NCBI GenBank assembly: GCA_964544885.1
Contig: CAZJDX010000010.1
Span: 1 to 64,000, forward strand
Length of the DNA: 64,000 nt
Direction: 5' to 3'
DNA from: QQVM01 sp964544885
GTDB taxonomy: Bacteria; Bacteroidota; Bacteroidia; AKYH767-A; 2013-40CM-41-45
Shown here: in pieces, positions 1-6,545 of the stretch
Layout of the letters: the number at the start of each line of letters is the position of its first letter
Position numbering within the stretch: position 1 is the first letter of the stretch
The notes under the pieces: model-generated
The model's database searches: none
What the model saw: only the letters and a program-made list of their open reading frames with translations
What the model was told of the DNA's origin: nothing
Program-made: the position numbers and the translations under genes

Positions 1-951
1 TATGAATGGTTCATAGAGAAACTGGAGATATTCCCGAGTCATCAGTATGAATTCGCACGACTCAACCTGAATTATACGGTTATGAGCAAGCGTAAACTCC
101 TGCAGTTAGTCAATGAAAAGCATGTGAGCGGATGGGACGATCCCCGTATGCCAACCATCAGTGGTTTGAGGAGGAGGGGTTATACTCCGCTGAGCATCCG
201 TAATTTTTGTGACCGCATTGGAGTGGCGCGGCGCGAAAATGTCATTGACGTTGGTCTGCTCGAGTTCTGCGTCAGGGAAGATCTCAATAAGATCGCGAAC
301 AGGGTGATGGTGGTGATGGATCCGGTTAAGCTGGTCATCAGCAATTATCCGGAAGGAAGTTCTGAAATGCTGAAGGGAGAAAATAATCCTGAAGCGGAGG
401 ATAAGGGCGGAGAACGCGAGATCCCATTTGGAAGAGAGTTGTGGATAGAACGGGATGACTTCATGGAAAATCCCGGTAAAAAATATTTCCGCCTCGGTCC
501 GGGATTAAAAGTTAGGCTGAAGCACGCCTATATCATAGAATGCGAATCGTATGAAAAGGATGAGCAGGGTAAGATCACTCTGATCAGATGCAGGTATATA
601 CCGGAGAGTAAGAGCGGGCATGATACCAGTGGTCTTGTGGTAAAAGGGACTATCCATTGGGTTAGTGTAAAGGATGCGATACCTTGTGAGCTCCGTTTGT
701 ATGACCGTCTCTTTCGTGTGGAGGATCCGGCAACAGCCGAAGGAGATTTTAAGGATCATCTCAATCCTGACAGTCTTCATATCATCAAAACCGCTATGGC
801 TGAACCTTCACTGAAGGAAGCCCAACCGGGAGATAAATATCAGTTTATACGCAAGGGTTATTTTTGTCCGGACAAAGACTCATCGAAAAACCGCTTGATC
901 TTTAATCGGACGGTGTCATTAAAAGATTCGTGGGTGAAGGCGGGCGCCTGA
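1..951 (+). CDS. glnS: glutaminyl-tRNA synthetase, C-terminal part (5' end outside window)
   Basis: Class I aminoacyl-tRNA synthetase that charges tRNA-Gln in the cytoplasm. The reading frame is open from base 1, and the last 316 residues are visible. The KMSKS-type ATP-binding loop reads VMSKR at visible residues 27-31, preceded by RLNLNYT and followed by WDDPRMPT and LRRRGYTP, all hallmark GlnRS segments. The rest matches the two-part beta-barrel anticodon-binding domain. The family is about 550 residues long, so roughly 240 N-terminal residues, including the HIGH motif, lie left of the window. The stop is followed by 148 bp without a gene, then folB converging on it from the other strand. 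GlnRS versus GluRS is clear from the motif context. Confidence 0.95.
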   Translation, partial: YEWFIEKLEIFPSHQYEFARLNLNYTVMSKRKLLQLVNEKHVSGWDDPRMPTISGLRRRGYTPLSIRNFCDRIGVARRENVIDVGLLEFCVREDLNKIANRVMVVMDPVKLVISNYPEGSSEMLKGENNPEAEDKGGEREIPFGRELWIERDDFMENPGKKYFRLGPGLKVRLKHAYIIECESYEKDEQGKITLIRCRYIPESKSGHDTSGLVVKGTIHWVSVKDAIPCELRLYDRLFRVEDPATAEGDFKDHLNPDSLHIIKTAMAEPSLKEAQPGDKYQFIRKGYFCPDKDSSKNRLIFNRTVSLKDSWVKAGA

Positions 952-1099
952 CCGTTCATTTTCAAAGGCTTCCTTTAAATTCCGTTTACAGGAAGATGAA
1001 ATTCACTCAAGACGACAACACGATAAACGCCTGATTTAGCGGATCACTTGGGCTTTTAATTTGAGAGCTGCCCTAAAATTTAAAGCCGGGTTAGAAGCT

Positions 1100-1486
1100 T
1101 CAGTTTTTGTGGTTTAAATGATCCTTGATCTTCCGGTTACCGCTGAGTGTAACAGAGACCATCTCTATATCACCATTGACAGGGGGAGCGATTTTTGAAA
1201 CCCTTACTTTAACAGCATTGATCCGCCTGAGTTCATGAAGCAGGGAGTTTACGATTCTTTGCGCCACGTTTTCAAGAAGTTTCGAAGGTATTGCCATCTC
1301 GCGTCTGACGATATCATATACCTGGCAGTAATCAACCGTCCTGTTCAGGTCATCTTTATGGGCGGCATCGGCGAAATCAGTTTTGATCCTGACATCAACC
1401 TGGTAATTTCCACCGATGATGGTTTCTTCCGGGAGGCAACCGTGGAATGCCTTTAGCCGTATGTTATGCAAAGAAATTGTCGACAT
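1100..1486 (-). CDS. folB: dihydroneopterin aldolase
   Basis: Cytoplasmic folate-pathway enzyme that cleaves 7,8-dihydroneopterin to 6-hydroxymethyl-dihydropterin and glycolaldehyde. It has 128 residues, the usual family length. Visible signatures are the N-terminal FHGCLPEE segment (Glu20/21), Tyr53 in VDYCQVY, Glu72 in LLENVA and Lys98 in VRVSKIAPP; their spacing corresponds to the substrate-binding Glu, Tyr, Glu and Lys of characterised homologues. The ATG is at 1486-1484. The gene converges on glnS and diverges from tRNA-Cys. Its upstream region contains the scaffold gap, so its promoter may be partly duplicated or mis-spaced in this assembly. No other folate gene is present. Confidence 0.93.
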   Translation of the reverse strand: MSTISLHNIRLKAFHGCLPEETIIGGNYQVDVRIKTDFADAAHKDDLNRTVDYCQVYDIVRREMAIPSKLLENVAQRIVNSLLHELRRINAVKVRVSKIAPPVNGDIEMVSVTLSGNRKIKDHLNHKN

Positions 1487-1521
1487 CCGGCAAAGTTCGG
1501 AATTAATTTTAAGCCGTATAA

Positions 1522-1731
1522 GAGGCCGGAAAGCGACAATTACTTTTATTTTCGTCCGGAAATCAGTATCATTGCANNNNNNNNNNNNNNNNNNNNNNNN
1601 NNNNNNNNNNNNNNNNNNNNNNNNNNNNNNNNNNNNNNNNNNNNNNNNNNNNNNNNNNNNNNNNNNNNNNNNNNNNGAGGCCGGAAAGCGACAATTACTT
1701 TTATTTTCGTCCGGAAATCAGTATCATTGCA
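1522..1731. repeat. exact 55-bp direct repeat flanking the N gap
   Basis: Bases 1522-1576 and 1677-1731 are identical over all 55 positions, one copy ending at the gap and the other starting right after it. This is what is seen when two contigs that end in the same 55-mer are scaffolded without merging. The repeat is therefore probably an assembly artefact and the real locus probably holds one copy. The right copy contains TATTTTCG (1702-1709), resembling a Bacteroidota -7 box, about 34 bp before tRNA-Cys. Confidence 0.9.
1577..1676. other. scaffold gap of 100 N
   Basis: Exactly 100 undetermined bases, the conventional length for a gap of unknown size. Because the two flanks overlap by 55 bp, the true gap may be zero or negative. 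It lies in the intergenic space between folB and tRNA-Cys and interrupts no recognised gene. Confidence 0.97.
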
Positions 1732-1742
1732 TCCTCCAAAAA

Positions 1743-1813
1743 GGTCCTGTGGCCGAGTGGTTAGGCAGAGGTCTGCAAAACCTTGTACAGCGGTTCAAAT
1801 CCGCTCGGGACCT
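1743..1813 (+). tRNA. tRNA-Cys (anticodon GCA)
   Basis: A full cloverleaf can be folded. The acceptor stem is GGTCCTG with CGGGACC (one G-U pair). The D stem is GCC/GGC. The anticodon stem is GAGGT/ACCTT around loop CTGCAAA, giving anticodon GCA. The T stem is AGCGG/CCGCT around TTCAAAT. The discriminator is U73 (base 1813), as expected for tRNA-Cys. No CCA is encoded. A strong hairpin with a T tract follows 11 bp later, and a partial copy of the tRNA 3' half lies 157 bp downstream. Confidence 0.96.
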
Positions 1814-1818
1814 CAAAG

Positions 1819-1937
1819 AATGAAATCCTTTCCTGCATAGCAGGAGGGGATTTTTTATTTTAAAGAGCCTAAGCCGCAGGCTTAAAGGCTCGAAAAAATA
1901 AAAAAGACCAAAGCGCTGTAAGCGCGAGGATTTCATT
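1819..1937. repeat. nested palindromic intergenic element 3' of tRNA-Cys
   Basis: Arms AATGAAATCCT (1819-1829) and AGGATTTCATT (1927-1937) are perfect reverse complements. Between them lie the tRNA terminator and a second hairpin (1865-1875 with about 1879-1891, GAGCC...GGCTC) flanked by T-rich and A-rich tracts. The whole block can fold as one long imperfect hairpin or as several smaller ones. It could be a bidirectional terminator or a palindromic mobile remnant. No coding frame is evident. Confidence 0.55.
1825..1861 (+). terminator. intrinsic terminator of tRNA-Cys
   Basis: A 12-bp stem (1825-1836 with 1840-1851, including two G-U pairs) closes on a 3-nt ATA loop and runs into TTTTTTATTTT. 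It is placed just after the tRNA and should end its transcript. Confidence 0.8.
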
Positions 1938-1969
1938 TAGACTTTAGTCTTGAAGGATTCAGCGCAGGT

Positions 1970-1988
1970 AAATCCGCTCGGGACCTCA
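1970..1988 (+). repeat. partial duplicate of the tRNA-Cys 3' end (att-like)
   Basis: Nineteen bases here are identical to 1797-1815, the end of the T loop, the T stem, the 3' acceptor strand and the next few bases of tRNA-Cys. A further CAGCG upstream also matches. Direct repeats of a tRNA 3' end are the usual mark left by site-specific integrases. Here the two copies bracket only about 150 bp of hairpins, and accessory genes begin just beyond. No integrase gene is present, so this may be a scar or a partial tRNA duplication. Confidence 0.55.
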
Positions 1989-2000
1989 CTTTTAGACTCA

Positions 2001-2142
2001 TTAGGGCTCGTTAGGCTTCTTTTCGCCAAAACGGGCCCTTCTGCTTTTCATCAGGAGACGTTAGGGCTCGTTAGGAGACGCGGGTGATTCGCTGTGGTGT
2101 CGCTGGAGGGCTTGGGAATGATTCGCTGGACAGACCTGTCTG
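2001..2142. repeat. short direct repeats and hairpin in a gene-free stretch
   Basis: TTAGGGCTCGTTAGG occurs twice (2001-2015 and 2061-2075), AGGAGACG twice (2053-2060 and 2073-2080), and GATTCGCTG twice. CAGAC-CT-GTCTG (2131-2142) is a small perfect hairpin. The region 1989-2251 has no convincing gene. The repeats resemble decayed mobile DNA but match no element that can be named. Confidence 0.5.
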
Positions 2143-2251
2143 CGGATAAAGAAGGTTGTTAATAATTCGGACTCAGAAAATATTTATTTTAAAACAAAAG
2201 AAACAAATATTTCTTAAATTACTCTTCGGTTACAATAAGCTTCAATTGTGT

Positions 2252-4519
2252 ATGAAGTCAACCACATTTTTTATTCTACTTATTCTTGTAACAAATAGTT
2301 ATTTATGTGGCCAGATAATAAATGACTTGAATTTGGACCATTCCTTTGGATCCAATATATTCTATTTAAATCTACCTCCATATATAAATTCAGAAGATGT
2401 TAGAAACCCAAGTCCAGCACAGAGAAAAATCCTTTTAGAATATACAAAAAGCCAAATAGATGCTCGATATGAAATTGTAGATTCGCCAAATGCCGATTTA
2501 ATTATAGTTTTTATAGATGAAAACAATCAGCCTATACTACCAGATTTAATGGCAGCTAAAGGTAATAGTCCCGAATCAGTCAATGAGCTAACATTCATTT
2601 TTGATTCTTCCATTTTGCCGTGGGACTCAGCCAGGATCGTTGCATGCACCACTCAATTAAATGATTTTTATCCAGTCGCCAAGGCAATTTATGGGAATCC
2701 TGCTTTCAATAGTAACGTACACATACTTTTAGATACTTCTATTAATTATATTGGAATGTATAATCTATCAACAAATGAAATAACGCTTTATGACACTTCT
2801 GATCATGTTCTGTGCCATGAAATGATTCATGCTTTTCATGATGATAATATTATATATTTTAGCACATATGAGGAAGGAATGACACGAGCAGCTGAAGTAG
2901 AAGTGTTTAATCAGTTGAGTAATTACCTACATCCGCAAGAGCACCACTCATATTCTTATGATATTTTTTATGAAGCCTTAAATCGTCCAAATATAGCATG
3001 TCGAAACGGAAATCTATATTCCTATTCCGCCTTCCAACTTCTTAGGTATCAAATATCATCTATGATTTGGTCAAAAATGTATATTGAGGATAAAAATTAT
3101 TTTAAAATATTTAATGACACTTTATACACACGCATATTAATTGACCCAACCATAATTAATTCTGATAGTTCTTTACGAGATCTGGTGTTTCAAAGCATAC
3201 AGAATGTAGAAAACACGCCTATATCTGTGTGGTATGAAAAACAGCACCTTCTAAATTATCAACCAGATTCGGGATATTTTCTGTATCAACGAATTAATCA
3301 ATTTACAATCGACTATTTTTACAGGGATCAATTTGGTGCTGAATATCCACAAGGCAATTCAAATATTCATTGGGATATTTTTGATCATGATGATATTTTA
3401 ATTGATTCTGGAAGCGCTATTTCAACATCTTATGGCTGGACTACAATACTCAACCCTCATTTTCCCGGCTATTTAGGACGATTAAAAGTCGTTGCTTCCG
3501 TGCTCACACCACATGGACCTATCTCAGATACGGTATATCGAAATGGTGAATTATCAGATGGAATTTTTGGAACAGTAGAAGATGCTAACTCAGGAGTTAT
3601 TAGGATTACGCCAATAGATTCAGTTTTTAATTCTGAGAGTGCTTTACTTACAAATGGCTCATTTTCATTTCCGAATTTTGAGCATGTACGTGGTCGTTTT
3701 CTCATTGATTATACATATCCTGACTGCAGACATATTCAACGCACTATTACCAAAGATGCAAGTCATTACTATGTTCGATTGGCTTTCGACAGTTCCTTAG
3801 TAATTTCTAATTGGACTTCCATCCAGGCGCTTGACTCAACAACTTTCTGTGCAGGTGATTCAACATTGTTAACTGCTAATCTGATTGGCGGTTATTCGTA
3901 TCAATGGTTGATGAATGACACTGTTATTTTAGGTGAAGATGACTCTTTGTTCGCGGCAAAATCATCAGGAATATTTTCCGTGATTATTTCCGATGGAGTT
4001 TGCGTGGACACATCAAATTCAATCCTAGTACAAGCTAATTCATTACCATCCGTCAATTTAGGGAATGACACCATCCTGTCGCCAGGATTTTCAATAACAT
4101 TGGATGCGGGTTTTGGCTTTTACAGTTATTTATGGTCTACAGGCGAGATCACTCAAACAATACAAGTGAATCATTCTGATACGCTTTATGTTACAGTTAG
4201 CGATTCGAATAATTGTATTAACAGTGACTCTATAGCTGTTAATATTACGACGAACAGTGATACGGAGAATATCATTCGGAATATTCAGATATTCCCAAAT
4301 CCGTCAAGAGGAGAAGTGACAATTTCTTGTCAAAACGAAATAAAAGGAGAGATTACCCTAGAAATAATTGACTGTTTAGGTAAAGTTGCCTATCAAGAGA
4401 AGCTGTCAAATAATGACCTAAGATTTCAGCATCAAATAAATGTAAGCTTTAATGAAGGGGTTTATTATATGTTGATAAAGAACGGGGAAAAAATTTCTAT
4501 TCACAAAATTATATTTTGA
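2252..4519 (+). CDS. secreted HExxH-motif protein with T9SS type A sorting domain
   Basis: This 755-residue exported protein is a candidate zinc metallopeptidase. An ATG at 2252 is chosen because it begins a clean signal peptide (MKSTTFFILLILVTNSYLCGQ); the frame is open further upstream but has no signal there. HEMIH (residues 189-193) fits the HExxH zinc/catalytic motif, and Glu207/208 in YEEGMTRA, 14-15 residues on, could be the gluzincin third ligand. C-terminally come Ig/PKD-like repeats (LPSVNLGNDTI ... YLWSTGE ... DSNNC) and a type A sorting domain (IFPNP ... GVYYM). A near-identical PKD-like module occurs in the CotH protein at 46822-51057. The gene is visibly more AT-rich than its neighbours and sits in the tRNA-linked patch. 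Peptidase activity and substrate are inferred only. Confidence 0.8.
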   Translation: MKSTTFFILLILVTNSYLCGQIINDLNLDHSFGSNIFYLNLPPYINSEDVRNPSPAQRKILLEYTKSQIDARYEIVDSPNADLIIVFIDENNQPILPDLMAAKGNSPESVNELTFIFDSSILPWDSARIVACTTQLNDFYPVAKAIYGNPAFNSNVHILLDTSINYIGMYNLSTNEITLYDTSDHVLCHEMIHAFHDDNIIYFSTYEEGMTRAAEVEVFNQLSNYLHPQEHHSYSYDIFYEALNRPNIACRNGNLYSYSAFQLLRYQISSMIWSKMYIEDKNYFKIFNDTLYTRILIDPTIINSDSSLRDLVFQSIQNVENTPISVWYEKQHLLNYQPDSGYFLYQRINQFTIDYFYRDQFGAEYPQGNSNIHWDIFDHDDILIDSGSAISTSYGWTTILNPHFPGYLGRLKVVASVLTPHGPISDTVYRNGELSDGIFGTVEDANSGVIRITPIDSVFNSESALLTNGSFSFPNFEHVRGRFLIDYTYPDCRHIQRTITKDASHYYVRLAFDSSLVISNWTSIQALDSTTFCAGDSTLLTANLIGGYSYQWLMNDTVILGEDDSLFAAKSSGIFSVIISDGVCVDTSNSILVQANSLPSVNLGNDTILSPGFSITLDAGFGFYSYLWSTGEITQTIQVNHSDTLYVTVSDSNNCINSDSIAVNITTNSDTENIIRNIQIFPNPSRGEVTISCQNEIKGEITLEIIDCLGKVAYQEKLSNNDLRFQHQINVSFNEGVYYMLIKNGEKISIHKIIF

Positions 4520-4530
4520 GCTTGTAAATT

Positions 4531-4996
4531 TTATACTGAAAATTGAATCACGGTCCAACCTCGTTCTCTTCTCTCAAGAATCGAATGTCCTTTTATTTTT
4601 ACTCTTTGACCTTTCTTATAGTTTTTAGGTTCTCCAGCCAAGAATGAATCCCATCCACGTGGTTCAGATTTAAGCACTGAAAAATTGTGAAACCATCCCT
4701 CAATTGAATTTCCTGGCTTCCAAATTTCTTCATTGATAATTATTATACCTGTGAAATAAAGCTGATACGTGTTTGAGTTTATTTCTTTACCATCAATCTT
4801 ATCAAAGCTTTCAAGGCTAATTGCTCCATTAGATTGATTCTGTATCATGGTCGCTAGATAATTTTTTGAGTTTACAAATTTAGAATCTCTGACCTCAAGA
4901 GTTTCTGAAGTTTTATAGAGAATAAAACTTGGGGTTAAGATACGATTGTTTGCAGAATCAAAAATAAAAGTGGAGGAAAAGTAACTACCTTTGTAA
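4531..4996 (-). pseudogene. hypothetical protein, 5' end cut by the IS3 element
   Basis: Product not recognised. An ATG at 4848-4846 gives 105 residues, but the same frame stays open for about 50 more codons upstream, right to the IS end near 4996, with protein-like composition (YFSSTFIFDSANNRILTPS, TSETLEVRDSKF). The original start is therefore probably lost. The predicted chain is hydrophilic, rich in aromatic and beta-forming residues, and ends in GWTVIQFSV. It converges on the 2252-4519 gene with an 11-bp gap and shares that gene's AT-rich composition. The DNA on the far side of the IS does not continue it, so more than a simple insertion is involved. An intact short gene starting at 4848 cannot be excluded. 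Confidence 0.6.
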
Positions 4997-5059
4997 GTAC
5001 CCCCTTTTTCCTACAGAGCTAAATTAGACAGATTTCTTTTAGTTTTCGTATTCATAAAT

Positions 5060-5530
5060 TCAGTTCAGAATAAATCGTGTGTGAACATCTATGACAGCGA
5101 ACAGGTATAAAAATCCCCGTCGCATCGGAACGTAAGTAATGTCTATCGCCCATACCTGGTTCGGCCTTTCGATCAGCATATCCTTAAGCAAATATGGATA
5201 AACAGGATGCTGCTTGTTCCGCTGAGTGGTCCGGGGTCTGCGGTAAATCGTCTGCCAGTTCATCAGTTTCATCAAGCGGTTTAACCGTTTTTTATTGACC
5301 CGGATATTGTGGGCCTTCTTCAGCAAGTTCCGCAGGCGTCGTTCACCGTAAAATGGCGTTTTAAAATACTGCTCATCAAGCATACGCAGCAGTGTCAGAT
5401 TCTGTTCACTTTCCGGAACCGGAGCGTAATACAATCCGCTGCGATGAATACTAAGCAATTCACATTGCCGATTCAAACTGATCCGGTGTGCCTTCTCAAT
5501 GAGAGACCTGCGTTCAGATAACCGTTTCAT
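5060..5530 (-). pseudogene. IS3-family transposase OrfB, truncated
   Basis: The DDE transposase catalytic subunit. It has 156 residues against about 280 in intact relatives. The N-terminal HTH_21-like region (LLSIHRSGLYY, YGERRLRNLL) and the start of the rve/DDE domain (WAIDITYVPMRRGFLYLF, first catalytic Asp130) are present. The frame stops right after HTRFILN, so the second Asp and the Glu are missing. A short peptide-like stretch in another frame (5058-5011, ending LSNLAL-stop) may be the displaced C terminus. It overlaps orfA by 17 bp. It cannot be catalytically active as written. Confidence 0.85.
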
Positions 5531-5816
5531 AGCAACTTTTTTTTAACCAGTCGATTTCAACCTTCTGCTGCCCGATTTGAGCGTAGAGTTTTTGTGTCTC
5601 CTCGTCCCGATGTTTATCCTGTTCAGAACGAGTTTCCGGGTCTTCAAAAACAATTGAGGCTTTCTCCAAAAAGGCTTTTTTCCAAGTAGTAATCTGGTTG
5701 GGATGAAGCTCGTACTTCCGGGCTAATTCTTCAATCGTACTACGCTCTTTGAGCGCTTCAATGACTACTTTCGCTTTGAAAGCAGCCGTAAAGGTTCTTC
5801 TTGTTCGTTTTTCCAT
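5514..5816 (-). CDS. IS3-family transposase OrfA (HTH_Tnp_1)
   Basis: DNA-binding subunit of the IS, 100 residues. It has the typical start KRTRRTFTAAFKAKVVIEAL, a helix-turn-helix (IEELARKYELHPNQITTWKKAF) and a Leu/Ile-spaced coiled-coil end (QKLYAQIGQQKVEIDWLKK). An A8 run followed by G lies just before the overlap (plus-strand T run 5537-5544), the place where IS3 elements make OrfAB by frameshifting. As written, however, a -1 shift meets a stop and OrfB is in the other frame, so either a base was gained or lost in the run or OrfB was translated separately. Confidence 0.85.
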   Translation of the reverse strand: MEKRTRRTFTAAFKAKVVIEALKERSTIEELARKYELHPNQITTWKKAFLEKASIVFEDPETRSEQDKHRDEETQKLYAQIGQQKVEIDWLKKSCYETVI

Positions 5817-5872
5817 GGCTCAGGTAAGTTAGGGTTTTCCACCTTAACTTCCTGTCCTAATATTGGGGGACA

Positions 5873-5997
5873 TTATAGATCAAAGATTATGTGATGAATT
5901 CTTGTGTCGCCAAACGATGGAGGAATATCCATTCACAAACCGTAACATTTTTCAGGGTTTCGATGAAATAAGAGAGTATCTTAGGGGTCTAACATAA
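5873..5997 (+). pseudogene. C-terminal remnant of an unknown gene right of the IS
   Basis: Directly after the IS right end an open frame reads rightward for about 40 codons (DQRLCDEFLCRQ ... MEEYPFTNRNIFQ ... EIREYLRGLT) to a TAA at 5995-5997. Its composition is protein-like, and the stop sits 5 bp before the ATG of the next small gene, as at an operon junction. It is therefore read as the tail of a gene whose front was removed at the IS boundary. A 26-residue peptide could still start at ATG 5917. No family is recognised. Confidence 0.5.
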
Positions 5998-6002
5998 TAG
6001 CG

Positions 6003-6215
6003 ATGGAGAAAAACAAATTCGATAAAATTTCCGAAAGGTATAGCCGTAAGGCGAGCTGGGCGTTATGGACTGATGGCGATATTCAGGATATATCATTAAT
6101 TGAGAAGAGTCTTGAGCTATTACATACAAAGTTTATTGTTGTCGGACTGAACGCTTCGAAAGAATTGGTTTATCCTGCTGTGACGGATTTGTTTTCCCTT
6201 TTAAAAAAAGATTAG
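6003..6215 (+). pseudogene. short conserved-looking fragment, probably truncated
   Basis: 70 residues: MEKNKFDKISERYSRKASW ... IQDISLIEKSLELLHTKF ... VVGLNASKELVYP ... LFSLLKKD. The pattern SWA-W-D-DI-D-SLIE ... LH-K-I-VGLN-S resembles the beginning of a longer cytosolic protein family, and the frame ends abruptly where a larger domain would be expected. A decayed or internally deleted gene is favoured over a functional small protein. It lies 5 bp after the remnant to its left, suggesting that they once shared an operon. A terminator-like hairpin follows. Confidence 0.5.
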
Positions 6216-6232
6216 CGCTGCTTCGCTGCTTC

Positions 6233-6256
6233 AACGGACATTCGTCCGTTGTTTTT
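6233..6256 (+). terminator. intrinsic terminator after the 6003-6215 fragment
   Basis: A 7-bp stem AACGGAC/GTCCGTT with a 4-nt loop (6233-6250) is followed by GTTTTT. A second small hairpin (GTGGATATTTATCCAC) follows at about 6262-6277. From there to 6545 nothing else is recognised: no RNA gene and no frame with coding character. Confidence 0.65.
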
Positions 6257-6545
6257 GAGCTGTGGATATTTATCCACCGTTAAAAGTTCATCGTCTTTCA
6301 AATTAGATACAAGATTGTTAAAAAGCATTCATATATTAAAGAAATTTCTGCTGGACACAGTTGTAACGGGAGGTGTCAGGCAATCCACTTCCAGAACATT
6401 TGGCAATTCGTAATAATTCCGAGCAGAGCTAATAATAGTCCGGCCAGTGCACAGGAAATTAAAAATGCGTATATTTAAAGTTTACGGAAGAATTGCTGTA
6501 AGTCACGATTGGTTGTAACATTCAAAATAATATTATCCTTTGATC

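Larger units (their letters stand above)
4997..5872 (-). mobile_element. IS3-family insertion sequence, internally deleted
   Basis: It carries the IS3-type orfA/orfB pair, transcribed leftward. The imperfect terminal inverted repeats can be aligned: the right end reads inward TGTCCCCCAATATTAGGACAG and the left end GTACCCCCTTTTTCCTACAG, with 13 of 20 positions identical. At about 0.88 kb it is shorter than usual IS3 members (1.2-1.5 kb) because orfB lacks its second half. No clear target duplication is seen; the exact left boundary is uncertain by a few bases (4993-4998). The two flanks hold ends of unrelated genes on opposite strands, so a deletion or recombination probably accompanied the insertion. 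Confidence 0.82.

Noticed and set aside
1064..1077. A 14-base string that recurs as its reverse complement at 26328-26341
   Set aside because: Matches of this length are expected by chance in 64 kb on two strands, and similarity does not extend on either side.
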